A DNA stretch of 64,000 nucleotides from an uncultured Bacteroidales bacterium (lineage in GTDB: Bacteria > Bacteroidota > Bacteroidia > Bacteroidales > UBA932). The stretch spans positions 62,001 to 126,000 of the forward strand of contig CAMYAE010000002.1 of assembly GCA_947253655.1 (NCBI GenBank), written 5' to 3'. Under the pieces are notes generated by a model. That model saw only the letters and a list, made by a program, of their open reading frames with translations. It had not been told where the DNA came from and did no database searches. Positions 35,136-44,018 of this stretch are shown here, piece by piece. The position numbers and the translations under genes were made by a program. Numbering within the stretch: the stretch's first letter is position 1; the number at the start of each line of letters is the position of its first letter.

Positions 35136-36236
35136 ATGTCACTTAAATGCGGTATCGTAGGACTACCGAATGTCGGAAAATCCACTCTTTTCAATTGTAT
35201 AAGTTCCGGAAAAGCACAGAGTGCAAATTTCCCGTTTTGTACCATTGAGCCTAATCTCGGCTCTACAAATGTGCCTGACAAACGTTTGGAGGTGCTGACA
35301 GAGATGTGTAATCCGAAGAGGACTGTTCCTGCCACTGTCGATATTGTGGACATCGCAGGTCTTGTGAAAGGTGCGAGCAAGGGTGAAGGGCTTGGCAATC
35401 AGTTCCTTGCCAATATAAGGGAGACTGATGCAATACTGCATGTGCTGAGGTGTTTTGAAGACCCTAACATCGTGCACGTTGACGGCAGTGTGAATCCTGT
35501 CAGAGATAAGGAAGTGGTTGATTCCGAGTTGCAGATAAAGGATTTGGAGACGGTCGAGGCCAGACTTGCAAAGGTCCAGAAGCAGGCTGCCTCAGGGGAT
35601 AAGGAAGCTAAGAAACTGTTTGAGCTGCTTGTGCGCTACAAGGAGGCCTTGCTTTCCGGAAAGTCTTGTCGTGCTGTGGAGTTGCGTGATGTTGAAGAGG
35701 AGAGGCTTTCCCGTGACCTGTTTCTCCTTACAAACAAGCCTGTAATGTATGTGTGTAATGTGGATGAGGGCTCTGCCGCATCGGGTAATGAATATGTTGA
35801 TGCGGTAAGAGATGCTGTCAAGGAGGAGAATGCGGAGATTCTCGTAATAGCTGCAAGGACAGAGGCTGATATAGCGGAAATTGAAAGTTTTGAAGACCGG
35901 CAGATGTTTCTTGATGAATTGGGACTTAAAGAGTCAGGTGTGGTAAGGCTGATTCAGGGGGCATATCATCTGCTTAATCTGCAAACGTTTTTCACTGCCG
36001 GAACGGATGAGTGCAGGGCTTGGACTATTAACAAGGGGGATAAGGCTCCGCAGGCTGCCGGTGTCATACACAGCGATTTTGAAAAGGGCTTTATTCGTGC
36101 CGAGGTAATAAAGTATGAGGATTTCGTGAACTACAAGTCTGAGGCGGCTGTCCGGGCTGCCGGCAAGCTGGCTACTGAGGGGAAAGATTATGTGGTTCAG
36201 GACGGTGACATTATGCACTTCCTTTTCAACGTATAA
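35136..36236 (+). CDS. ychF: redox-regulated ATPase YchF/OLA1
   Basis: A conserved TRAFAC P-loop NTPase of 366 residues, the usual length. G1 is GLPNVGKST (9-17), G3 is DIAGLVKGA, and the G4 position reads NVDE rather than NKxD, explaining the family's preference for ATP. The C-terminal TGS-like domain (FFTAGTDECRAWTINKGDKAPQAAG) is complete. YchF binds ribosomes and takes part in stress control. Monocistronic, with its own candidate -7 element. Confidence 0.96.
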   Translation: MSLKCGIVGLPNVGKSTLFNCISSGKAQSANFPFCTIEPNLGSTNVPDKRLEVLTEMCNPKRTVPATVDIVDIAGLVKGASKGEGLGNQFLANIRETDAILHVLRCFEDPNIVHVDGSVNPVRDKEVVDSELQIKDLETVEARLAKVQKQAASGDKEAKKLFELLVRYKEALLSGKSCRAVELRDVEEERLSRDLFLLTNKPVMYVCNVDEGSAASGNEYVDAVRDAVKEENAEILVIAARTEADIAEIESFEDRQMFLDELGLKESGVVRLIQGAYHLLNLQTFFTAGTDECRAWTINKGDKAPQAAGVIHSDFEKGFIRAEVIKYEDFVNYKSEAAVRAAGKLATEGKDYVVQDGDIMHFLFNV

Positions 36237-36274
36237 CTCCCATTTCTTGTCTCTTATCAAAGGACTGTCCTAAA

Positions 36275-36335
36275 TGTCGTCACGCTGTCATGCTGAGGCC
36301 GCAAGGCCGTAGGCATCTGCACAAAAGATTAACGC
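36275..36335. repeat. REP-like intergenic repeat fragment
   Basis: Within the 131-base spacer between ychF and the CpXC gene is a sequence of the GTCATGCTGAGG...GGCATCTGC type that recurs as an interspersed element in many Bacteroidota, with a small internal hairpin GGCCGCAAGGCC. Only one copy is visible in the window, so the assignment rests on memory of the pattern. Confidence 0.35.
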
Positions 36336-36367
36336 CCTCTTCCGTTATTCATATTTCTCACAAGAGT

Positions 36368-37036
36368 TTACCTGAAAAACCTTTTCAGCCAGAGGCCATC
36401 GATTTGTGCAAATCCCGGATCGGGTCTTATTGACGGATTGCGTCCAAGTATTCCCCGGCAATCCTCATAGACATTGAAGCCGATATTGATAATTTTCATA
36501 AATCCGTCCTGAGGAAATGACATAATTATTTCATTATCAGCTCCTTCTAACTTATAGAACTTGAAAGGTGCGTCTAAAATTGCAGCTGCCACGGACCTGT
36601 CGGCCATTTTTTCTGTCATCTCCAACTTTGTGACATATTTGCACATTTCTATAATAGTATCTTCAAGACCGGCCTCGTGTATATTCACTTTCTCAATCAA
36701 GGACCCGACATCCCCGACTCGCCTGAGGGTATATCCCTCTAATTGTTTCCCCTCTTGCAATTGCTTGGAAATGAGTGCCATGCGGTTTTCGGCGACAATC
36801 CTGTCCTCTTCGGAAACTGTTTCCTCAGGGAAGAGCCACACCATAATTTTCGCAGCGGGATCATGATAGAGGGTCTGATAAGGATTGAGATTCAACTGAC
36901 CGCAGTCGGGACATTTCCAGACAAAAAGAGAGCCGTCCTTGACCTTGGCTTTCAGCTCCGGGTCGGACGCAACATTTATTCCGGGATATATGGTTATATC
37001 ATTTCCGGCTCCGCAGTTGGTACAAGATACCCTCAC
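36368..37036 (-). CDS. CpXC domain protein
   Basis: A 222-residue protein whose N-terminal part has two Cys pairs of the CpXC zinc-ribbon type, Cys5/Cys8 (CTNC) and Cys42/Cys45 (CPDC), followed by an alpha/beta region. It probably binds a metal; the function of the family is unknown. The start is GTG at 37036 inside the GTGA overlap with the aspS stop, so it is translationally coupled to aspartyl-tRNA synthetase. Confidence 0.82.
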   Translation of the reverse strand: MRVSCTNCGAGNDITIYPGINVASDPELKAKVKDGSLFVWKCPDCGQLNLNPYQTLYHDPAAKIMVWLFPEETVSEEDRIVAENRMALISKQLQEGKQLEGYTLRRVGDVGSLIEKVNIHEAGLEDTIIEMCKYVTKLEMTEKMADRSVAAAILDAPFKFYKLEGADNEIIMSFPQDGFMKIINIGFNVYEDCRGILGRNPSIRPDPGFAQIDGLWLKRFFR

Positions 37037-38799
37037 TTTACATTGATTTTCAGCTGCAATTCTTCTATTTGCGACTCATCAATCAGCGAAGGGGAATCTA
37101 TCATTACGTCCCTGCCCTGATTGTTTTTCGGGAACGCGATATAATCCCTTATAGAATCGCTGCCGCCGAATAGAGAACATACGCGGTCAAAGCCGAATGC
37201 AAGTCCTCCATGAGGCGGTGCCCCGAATTTGAAAGCATTGATAATGAAGCCGAATTTGTACTCAGCCTCTTCTGCCCCAATCCCCAACACTTCAAACATT
37301 CTTTTTTGAACATCGGCATTATGTATCCTTATAGAGCCTCCGCCTAATTCCGAGCCATTCAGCACAAAATCATAGGCATTGGCACATACTTGCTCCAGAT
37401 CCTCTTTCTTGTCGCTGTAGAACAGTTTTTCGTGCTCCGGTTTCGGTGCCGTGAAAGGGTGGTGCATAGCATAAAACCTGCCGTCCTCATCGTTCCATTC
37501 TAAAAGCGGGAAGTCCACAATCCATAGCGGAGCAAATTCCTTAGGATTTCTCAAACCTAACCTATTGCCCATTTCAATACGCAGGCTTCCGAGCATATTC
37601 TGCACTTTGCGTCGGTTGTCTCCGCTCAGAATCAGCACCAAATCTCCGGGTTCGGCCTCAACGGAGTCCGCTATTTTCTGCAGGTCTTCCGGAGAGTAGA
37701 ACTTATCAATAGAGGATTTGACGCTTCCGTCATTATTCAGTTTTATATAAATAAGCCCTTTGGCACCTATTTGCGGACGTTTCACCCATTCAGTCAGTTC
37801 ATCGGTCTGCTTTCTGGTATATTGCGCGGCCCCGGGCACGGAGATAGCCCCGACATATCCGGCTTCGTCAAGGATTGAAAAGCCATTCCCTTTCACGGCA
37901 TCGGTGATTTCATGTATGGTCATGCCGAAGCGTATATCCGGCTTGTCCGAGCCGTATTTGTCCATGGCCTCGAACCAACTCATTCGCGGAATAGGGTTGG
38001 CGATTTCGACATTCAGAACATTTTTGAAAAGAGTCCTCATCATGTCCTCAAAGGTATTCAGGACATCCTCTTGCTCCACAAAAGACATCTCGCAGTCTAT
38101 TTGTGTAAATTCAGGCTGGCGGTCTGCTCTCAAATCCTCATCGCGGAAGCACCGTACAATCTGAAAATAGCGGTCATATCCCGCCACCATAAGCAGCTGC
38201 TTGAACGTCTGCGGTGACTGTGGAAGAGCATAGAACTGCCCCGGATTCATTCTCGAAGGCACGACAAAGTCCCTTGCCCCTTCCGGAGTGGATTTTATAA
38301 GATATGGAGTCTCTATCTCCAAGAAACCTTTGGAATCCAGGAAGTTGCGCACCTCATGGGCAATTCTGTGCCTTAACATAAGAGCGTTTTTCAAAGGTGT
38401 TCTGCGAAGATCCAGATACCTGTATTTGGCCCTGATATCCTCTCCCCCGTCGCTCTCATCTTCTATTGTGAAAGGAGGGGTGACCGATTTGTTCAGTATA
38501 TTTATTTCGCTCAGTCTGATTTCAATTTCTCCGGTATCCATTTTAGGGTTCTTGCTCTGCCTTTCCACCACTGTCCCTATGGCCTGGATCACAAACTCTC
38601 GGCCAAGAGAAGTAGCCGTATCCACCAATGACTTTGGAGCATCAGCCTCTACAACAAGCTGGGTGATTCCATAACGGTCGCGGAGATCAATAAAGGTCAT
38701 TCCGCCGAGCTTACGGGATTTCTGCACCCACCCTGCAAGTGTAACCTGCTGACCGACATTTCCTATGCGGAGCTCTCCGCAAGTTTTTGTTCTGAACAT
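37033..38799 (-). CDS. aspS: aspartyl-tRNA synthetase
   Basis: A class II synthetase that charges tRNA-Asp. The start is ATG 38799 (MFRTKTCGELRIG), giving 588 residues, the family length; the longer open frame to 39270 runs antisense through rsmA and is not coding. The N-terminal OB fold (VTLAGWVQKSRKLGGMTFIDLRD) is followed by motif 2 (FRDEDLRADRQPEFTQID) and motif 3 (GLAFGFDRV) with the bacterial GAD insertion between them. It is divergent from rsmA, and the CpXC gene is coupled downstream. Confidence 0.95.
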   Translation of the reverse strand: MFRTKTCGELRIGNVGQQVTLAGWVQKSRKLGGMTFIDLRDRYGITQLVVEADAPKSLVDTATSLGREFVIQAIGTVVERQSKNPKMDTGEIEIRLSEINILNKSVTPPFTIEDESDGGEDIRAKYRYLDLRRTPLKNALMLRHRIAHEVRNFLDSKGFLEIETPYLIKSTPEGARDFVVPSRMNPGQFYALPQSPQTFKQLLMVAGYDRYFQIVRCFRDEDLRADRQPEFTQIDCEMSFVEQEDVLNTFEDMMRTLFKNVLNVEIANPIPRMSWFEAMDKYGSDKPDIRFGMTIHEITDAVKGNGFSILDEAGYVGAISVPGAAQYTRKQTDELTEWVKRPQIGAKGLIYIKLNNDGSVKSSIDKFYSPEDLQKIADSVEAEPGDLVLILSGDNRRKVQNMLGSLRIEMGNRLGLRNPKEFAPLWIVDFPLLEWNDEDGRFYAMHHPFTAPKPEHEKLFYSDKKEDLEQVCANAYDFVLNGSELGGGSIRIHNADVQKRMFEVLGIGAEEAEYKFGFIINAFKFGAPPHGGLAFGFDRVCSLFGGSDSIRDYIAFPKNNQGRDVMIDSPSLIDESQIEELQLKINVK

Positions 38800-38855
38800 A
38801 TTATTTAAAATTGATATTTCCGTGCAACTTTTAATAAGAAGTTGTTTATATTCAG

Positions 38856-38863
38856 CAAAAATA
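38856..38863 (-). promoter_or_regulatory. candidate -7 element of aspS
   Basis: Minus-strand TATTTTTG fits TAnnTTTG and lies 57 bases before the aspS start. It is back-to-back with the plus-strand element at 38886, as expected for divergent promoters. Confidence 0.4.
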
Positions 38864-38885
38864 ATAATTTTAGAGGTATTTCGCA

Positions 38886-38893
38886 TATCTTTG
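38886..38893 (+). promoter_or_regulatory. candidate -7 element of rsmA
   Basis: TATCTTTG fits TAnnTTTG and lies 18 bases before the rsmA ATG at 38912. No TTG -33 at standard spacing. Confidence 0.45.
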
Positions 38894-38911
38894 TCCGGAA
38901 TATATGGGATT

Positions 38912-39802
38912 ATGGAAGTTAGAGCAAAGAAATCACTTGGCCAGCATTTTCTGACAGACCGGTCAATAGCAAAATCTATTGTCGATTCTCTTATTGTGGA
39001 TTCATCCTCCGGAACTCCGAATGATGTTCTGGAGATAGGTCCCGGCATGGGGGTACTTACTGCATATTTGCTGCAAAGGCCGGAAATTGCCCTGAAAGCG
39101 GTTGAGATCGACGATGAATCGGTTGAATATCTGATTACCCATTTCCTGGATATGCAGGACAAGCTGGTCCGAGGGGATTTTCTGAAGATTAAGCTTGACA
39201 ATATATTCCGCAGCAACTTCTTTATAATAGGAAATTTCCCATACAATATATCTTCGCAGATATTTTTCAAAATCCTTGAAAATAAGGACAGGGTGCCTCA
39301 GGTGGTATGTATGATTCAGAAAGAGGTTGCCGAACGCATAGCAGAGAAGCCTGGGACGAAAACTTACGGCATTCTGTCTGTGCTGCTTCAAGCGTGGTAT
39401 GATATAGAATATCTGTTCACCGTAGGCTCCGGAGCTTTTGCCCCGCCTCCGAAAGTCCAGTCGGCCGTCATCAGGCTACGTCGTAACGACAGGAAAGAGC
39501 TCGGAGTTGACGAGTCTTTGTTCAAAACCGTGGTCAAGACGGCTTTCAATCAGAGAAGAAAGACTCTGCGCAACTCCCTGAAACCGCTTTTCCCCACCAC
39601 CTCTGAAATGTCCCCCTCCGGGACTGTCCCTTCTTTTTCTACCCGCTCTGAGAGGTCTCACTCTAAGTCTGCCTCCTCCAAGGCACCTTCCTCCGGGATT
39701 GCCCCTTCTGTGACATCCTCCTATGACTCCATTTTTGACCTCCGCCCCGAACGCCTTTCCGTCGAAGACTTCATCGCCCTCACGAATTTCTTTGAAAAAT
39801 AA
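38912..39802 (+). CDS. rsmA: 16S rRNA dimethyladenosine transferase with a Ser/Pro-rich insertion
   Basis: RsmA (KsgA) dimethylates two adenines near the 3' end of 16S rRNA. ATG 38912 (MEVRAKKSLGQHFL) is the family start. SAM motif EIGPGMG lies near residue 44 and the catalytic NFPY near 110. The protein has 296 residues against about 260 usual. The excess is a Ser/Thr/Pro-rich block at about 228-268, between NSLKPLFP and the conserved C-terminal RPERLSVEDF. Its DNA contains a 20-base imperfect direct repeat. The stop codon abuts that of convergent mrp. Confidence 0.93.
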   Translation: MEVRAKKSLGQHFLTDRSIAKSIVDSLIVDSSSGTPNDVLEIGPGMGVLTAYLLQRPEIALKAVEIDDESVEYLITHFLDMQDKLVRGDFLKIKLDNIFRSNFFIIGNFPYNISSQIFFKILENKDRVPQVVCMIQKEVAERIAEKPGTKTYGILSVLLQAWYDIEYLFTVGSGAFAPPPKVQSAVIRLRRNDRKELGVDESLFKTVVKTAFNQRRKTLRNSLKPLFPTTSEMSPSGTVPSFSTRSERSHSKSASSKAPSSGIAPSVTSSYDSIFDLRPERLSVEDFIALTNFFEK

Positions 39803-40867
39803 TCAAACGCTTTCGGCCAGTCTACGTGCAAGTTCAAGGAATGCCAATCCGTCCGGGCGAGAGGAGAGAGCAGCCGGTTCGCCGTTATCGCCGCTTTCCC
39901 TTATGCTTTGGACGACAGGAATTTGTCCGATTAAAGGAATGTCAAACCGTTTGGCCATTTCCACACCTCCGTCTTTCCCGAAAATATAGTATTTGTTTTC
40001 GGGGAGTTCCTGCGGAGTGAACCATGCCATATTCTCCACAAGGCCGAAAATCTTTTTGTTGATATTTTTATTGCGGAACATATCTACCCCCTTTTCAACA
40101 TCGGCCAGAGCTACATTCTGGGGAGTGGTCACAATGATTGCTCCCTCGATAGGAATATCATTTACAAGGCTGATATGAATATCTCCTGTCCCCGGAGGCA
40201 TGTCGATAAGCAGGAAGTCGAGCACTCCCCACCTCACTTGCAATATCATCTGTTTCAGAGCATTGGATGCCATAGGTCCTCTCCATATCAGAGCCTGTCC
40301 GGGCTGGGCGAAATATCCGATAGACATCCATTTAACTCCATATTTCTCAATGGGCAGGATTATTTCTTTACCGTTTTCCTCGATAGCACCGGGCACTTCT
40401 TCTTTTGTCCCGGTCATAATCGGCACTGAGGGACCGTACACATCGGCATCAGCAAGTCCGACCTTATATCCGAGACGAGCCAGGGCAACGGCCAAATTGA
40501 CGGCGACAGTGGATTTGCCGACACCGCCCTTGCCGGAAGCCACTCCTATAATGTGGCGTACATTGTTTACTTCGTCTAATGTAAGGTCGTTTATGTCGTT
40601 CCTTTTCCTGCCGTCTTCGTTTTCCTTGACAATGGTTTTCACCTCGACCTCGACAGCCTCAGGCAAATTCCTGTAAATCACAGCTCTGGTGCTTCCGACG
40701 AGATATTCCGTCAGAGGGTCCCTGTGTTTTGGAAAAGCAAGTGTAATTTCGACCTTGCCGCTATCCGATAAGATTCTCTCCACCATTCCCAGCTCGACTA
40801 TGTTTTTGTCTCCCTTGCCGGGGTGTGTGACAGTGCGGAGCAGGTCCAATATTTTTTCTTCGTTCAT
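39803..40867 (-). CDS. Mrp/NBP35-family iron-sulfur carrier ATPase
   Basis: A 354-residue protein with an N-terminal DUF59/MIP18 domain (about 1-85) and a P-loop ATPase domain whose deviant Walker A is SGKGGVGKST (111-120). Mrp/ApbC proteins carry Fe-S clusters to apo-proteins. The C-terminal CxxC cluster-binding motif of many members is absent: ENMAWFTPQELPENKYY occupies that position. Its start lies two bases after the stop of the S46 peptidase gene, suggesting a shared transcript. Confidence 0.9.
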   Translation of the reverse strand: MNEEKILDLLRTVTHPGKGDKNIVELGMVERILSDSGKVEITLAFPKHRDPLTEYLVGSTRAVIYRNLPEAVEVEVKTIVKENEDGRKRNDINDLTLDEVNNVRHIIGVASGKGGVGKSTVAVNLAVALARLGYKVGLADADVYGPSVPIMTGTKEEVPGAIEENGKEIILPIEKYGVKWMSIGYFAQPGQALIWRGPMASNALKQMILQVRWGVLDFLLIDMPPGTGDIHISLVNDIPIEGAIIVTTPQNVALADVEKGVDMFRNKNINKKIFGLVENMAWFTPQELPENKYYIFGKDGGVEMAKRFDIPLIGQIPVVQSIRESGDNGEPAALSSRPDGLAFLELARRLAESV

Positions 40868-40869
40868 AA

Positions 40870-43026
40870 TCAGTCAATTATATTCATCTCATCTATAAGG
40901 TGCCCTGCACCTCCGAATTTATCTATGATAAACAACACATATCTGATGTCCACACAAATACATCTTTGCAATTCCGGTTCAAACATAATATCGCTTGACA
41001 TCGACTCCCAGTTGCCGTCGAAGGCAAGACCGATCAGAGCGCCGTCGGCATTAAGCACCGGGCTGCCTGAATTGCCGCCCGTAATGTCGTTATTCGTCAG
41101 GAAACAGGTGTATAGAGTCCCGTTATCGGCATAGCGTCCGTAGTCTTTGGCGTTGTACAGTGCTTTTAGTTTTGCCGGTACGCGGAATTCATAGTCATCA
41201 GGGTTCTCTTTTTCCATTACACCTTTCAGCGTTGTCTGATACTTATACATCACTCCGTTCTTTGGCGAATATGATTTTACCGTTCCGTATGTAAGCCGCA
41301 TAGTGCTGTTTGCGTCGGGGTATGACGGCTCTTTCCGCTTCCATTCCATAAGGCCGGAGGTAAAAATCTTTGATGCCGCTGCTATATTGTTCTTTATCTT
41401 GATTTGAGGTACATAGAGCTTTAATAGCAAATCGGCTATATCTGTTTGGAGGGCTATGACCGGATCGCCATACAGTTCTTTCAATGTCTTCCCTTCTGCT
41501 TTTGCTAAATTCTCCGGAGAAGCGAAAAAGCTGTTTTTGAATAGATTATCCGCATATTCATCAATGTCCATATTCTTGAAATCTCCGATAGAGTTCAGAT
41601 AATATTCAGGCTCTGCATTGTCTCTATAAAATTTCAGCATTGCCTTGGTAATATCTCTTTCAAGAGCAGTGTCGTAATACTTGAACACTTTTCCGGCGGC
41701 CTTAAATGCTTGTGCAATAGCTGCTGCTGTGTCGGGATTTTCTGCTTTGAGAGCACCTGCCAATGATATAATGAATTCGGAAGAGGCATTTACCGGACCT
41801 ATATTGTAGACGAGGGACTGCGTTAATAATGCCTGTGCCTTGAATGTGTTGTCATCTGAGTATATAGCGTCTTTAATGTCTTGCAAGGCCGTACCATAGA
41901 GCCTTTTTCTCTTTTTGCTCCTGTTTACCCATTTCATGAATTCGGCCTCTTTGTGCCTCTGCCTTCCGATAATGTCCAATTTATCCACCGCCAATTTTTC
42001 TCCCTGCCATTTTTTCCACCCGTTGGCTGAACTTGCGAACTTGTTGGCATATTTCAGCCTGACAGCCGGGTCTGCTTCCATTCCTTTCAACATGATAGCC
42101 TGACGCACAGTACGGGCTTTGACGGCAATATCATTCCTTTTAAGCATGTTTTCAAGCTGGTCCGCAGTCTGGAATCTTTGGGTACTTCCCGGATAGCCCA
42201 TAATCATAGTAAAATCACCTTCCCGAATGCCATTAAGAGAGATTTTAAGTGATTTCTTAGGAGTGTAAGGTACATTTGATTCGGAATATTCGGCCGGTTC
42301 GTTGTCTTTGCCGGCATAGACCCTGAACATTGAGAAATCGCAGGTGTGCCTTGGCCACATCCAGTTGTCGGTGTTGCCGCCGAATTTTCCCAATGAAGCC
42401 GGAGGAGTCCCCACAAAACGCACATCGGTATATACCTTATATACAATCAGATAGAAAACGTTCTGATTATAAAAATCAGTCACTTTCACCTTACATCCCG
42501 GATAGTTCCCGGCAACTTCTTTCTCGTATTTTCCGGCGGCCTCTCTCATTGCATTCAAGGCAATCAAGTCCCTGTCGGAGCTGTCCTTATATGTCTTCAA
42601 TGCTTCGTCATACACCTTTTGCATCGGTTTGGTGATGTCTGTCAGGCTTTCCAGAAAGGTGACAGTGAGTCCCGGCACCGGCATTTCGTCTTTCTCCGTC
42701 ATAGCCCAGAATCCGTCTTCGAGATAATTATGCTCCGTAGACGATAGCTTTTGGATAGAACCGTAGCCGCAATGGTGGTTGGTGACCAGCAGTCCCCTGT
42801 CTGAAATCATCTCTCCCGTACAGCCTCCTCCGAATTGTACTATGGCATCTTTAAGAGAAGAATTGTTAATGCTGTAAATCTGTTCCGGTGTCAGCCTGCA
42901 ACCCAATTCCGACATGGATTTGCCGTTCATTTGTTGCAACATGGGTAGAAGCCACATTCCTTCATCGCCTCTCGCAGAAATGCAGATCATTAAAAATGCC
43001 GCAGCGGCATAAATTATCTTTTTCAT
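40870..43026 (-). CDS. S46 family dipeptidyl-peptidase (DPP7-like)
   Basis: A 718-residue periplasmic serine exopeptidase releasing dipeptides from peptide N termini, important for peptide-using Bacteroidota. The signal peptide ends near ISARG (residue 20). Catalytic His85 is in VTNHHCGYG and the Ser is in TGGNSGSPV near 652. The specificity position reads FDGNWE near 668; glycine there is characteristic of DPP7 (hydrophobic P1), whereas DPP11 has arginine. Transcribed with mrp, just downstream. Confidence 0.9.
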   Translation of the reverse strand: MKKIIYAAAAFLMICISARGDEGMWLLPMLQQMNGKSMSELGCRLTPEQIYSINNSSLKDAIVQFGGGCTGEMISDRGLLVTNHHCGYGSIQKLSSTEHNYLEDGFWAMTEKDEMPVPGLTVTFLESLTDITKPMQKVYDEALKTYKDSSDRDLIALNAMREAAGKYEKEVAGNYPGCKVKVTDFYNQNVFYLIVYKVYTDVRFVGTPPASLGKFGGNTDNWMWPRHTCDFSMFRVYAGKDNEPAEYSESNVPYTPKKSLKISLNGIREGDFTMIMGYPGSTQRFQTADQLENMLKRNDIAVKARTVRQAIMLKGMEADPAVRLKYANKFASSANGWKKWQGEKLAVDKLDIIGRQRHKEAEFMKWVNRSKKRKRLYGTALQDIKDAIYSDDNTFKAQALLTQSLVYNIGPVNASSEFIISLAGALKAENPDTAAAIAQAFKAAGKVFKYYDTALERDITKAMLKFYRDNAEPEYYLNSIGDFKNMDIDEYADNLFKNSFFASPENLAKAEGKTLKELYGDPVIALQTDIADLLLKLYVPQIKIKNNIAAASKIFTSGLMEWKRKEPSYPDANSTMRLTYGTVKSYSPKNGVMYKYQTTLKGVMEKENPDDYEFRVPAKLKALYNAKDYGRYADNGTLYTCFLTNNDITGGNSGSPVLNADGALIGLAFDGNWESMSSDIMFEPELQRCICVDIRYVLFIIDKFGGAGHLIDEMNIID

Positions 43027-43109
43027 ATATGGAATATTTGTTATTTAATAAGGCAGGCCCCCTATATCGGGAAAAGCCGAATGCGAATATACGAATTTCC
43101 GTTGGAACA

Positions 43110-43352
43110 TCAGGACTGGTTAAACTTATATTTCTCGGCAATACGGGAAAATTCCATTGCACGATAGGTCTCGATTAGCCTTGCACCGGAGATTCCAAGC
43201 TCATTCCTGATTAGTCTGTCCAGTTTCTTGCGATTTGCACCGATACAAGAACACAAAAAGGGGAAGGTAATGGATGAATCCATATAGATTTTATCTTCCA
43301 GCAGAAGGCGGGAGAAGAGTTCATAAGACTCGATAACCGAACGATTTTTCAT
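43110..43352 (-). CDS. short single-HTH protein related to AraC-type DNA-binding domains
   Basis: An 80-residue protein whose central part (FPFLCSCIGANRKKLDRLIRNELG) looks like the first helix-turn-helix of an AraC-family regulator, continuing into the connecting helix (ARLIETYRAMEF) and then stopping. The second HTH and any sensor domain are missing. It could be a real small regulator, a type common in Bacteroidales, or a remnant. It lies upstream of the S46 peptidase gene in the same direction. Confidence 0.55.
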   Translation of the reverse strand: MKNRSVIESYELFSRLLLEDKIYMDSSITFPFLCSCIGANRKKLDRLIRNELGISGARLIETYRAMEFSRIAEKYKFNQS

Positions 43353-43460
43353 ATCAATTTATTTTAACTTGCGCAAAGGTGGACAAGCCTCGAACAATAA
43401 ACAATAAGAAAACCGTAAAATGTACGGAAGTAAAATTATAAATTCACGAATCTTAAAGAA

Positions 43461-43520
43461 AATGATGATTATTTAACGCAATTGATGAATATTTAACATC
43501 TTTGATGATAAATTATCTTC
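43461..43520. repeat. three tandem 20-bp repeats upstream of an XRE regulator
   Basis: Three units of exactly 20 bases lie at 43461, 43481 and 43501. The first two share TGATGAnTATTTAAC; the third keeps TGATGA and diverges after it. A 20-base period puts the units on one face of DNA, as for protein-binding sites. They end 22 bases before a TATTTTTG -7 element. Confidence 0.6.
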
Positions 43521-43542
43521 TAAAATTGTCGGCATTCAGGTC

Positions 43543-43550
43543 TATTTTTG
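43543..43550 (+). promoter_or_regulatory. candidate -7 element of the XRE gene
   Basis: TATTTTTG fits TAnnTTTG and lies 19 bases before ATG 43570. A TTG at 43526-43528 is spaced a little short for -33. Confidence 0.4.
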
Positions 43551-43569
43551 AAAAAATATCTGATAGATT

Positions 43570-43992
43570 ATGATTGATGACAATACAATCAAGAAGCATA
43601 TATTTTTGCAAAGAGAAAGATGCGGCATTTCCCAAAAGGAAATGGCAGAAAGACTTGGCATGGACAGGACGACTTACAGAAATATAGAAAAAGGTAACAC
43701 CAGGCTGGTAAGTCCGCATATAGATCAGATTGCAAGGAATTTGGGCTCTTCCCCCGAAGAACTTGTTCTCGGATACAAACCAAATCCGGAACTCGAATCG
43801 GCTTTGGAAGAATATCGCACAACCTATGAAGACCGTTATCAGAATCTGATAAATGAATATGAGCAGAAAATCTCGACGCTCACTAATGAAATTAACACTC
43901 TAAAGACCTTAAATCAGGCACTTTCCGCCAGAATAGCAGACAAGGAAGAAATGATTGCGATGCTCAAAAGACAGATTAAAAATAAAAGTTAG
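43570..43992 (+). CDS. XRE-family HTH regulator with C-terminal coiled coil
   Basis: A 140-residue protein. Residues about 6-60 are a Cro/CI-type HTH (ISQKEMAERLGMDRTTYRNIEKG); residues about 75-135 are a charged coiled coil with heptads (LINEYEQKISTLTNEINTLKTLNQAL), probably for dimerisation. No ligand domain. It may be autoregulated through the 20-bp repeats just upstream. rnhB follows after 26 bases and is probably cotranscribed. Confidence 0.85.
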   Translation: MIDDNTIKKHIFLQRERCGISQKEMAERLGMDRTTYRNIEKGNTRLVSPHIDQIARNLGSSPEELVLGYKPNPELESALEEYRTTYEDRYQNLINEYEQKISTLTNEINTLKTLNQALSARIADKEEMIAMLKRQIKNKS

Positions 43993-44018
43993 TAAGTTTG
44001 CATATCATATTGAATGGT

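Noticed and set aside
38765..38911. An N-terminal extension of RsmA from ATG 38765
   Set aside because: It overlaps the aspS start and divergent promoter elements, and the family start is MEVRAKKSLGQHFL at 38912.
38800..39270. A long N-terminal extension of AspS (open frame to 39270)
   Set aside because: It runs antisense through rsmA, has no family similarity, and the start at 38799 gives the normal length.
43461..43520. CRISPR array
   Set aside because: The 20-bp repeats are contiguous with no spacers, only three units exist and no cas gene is near.
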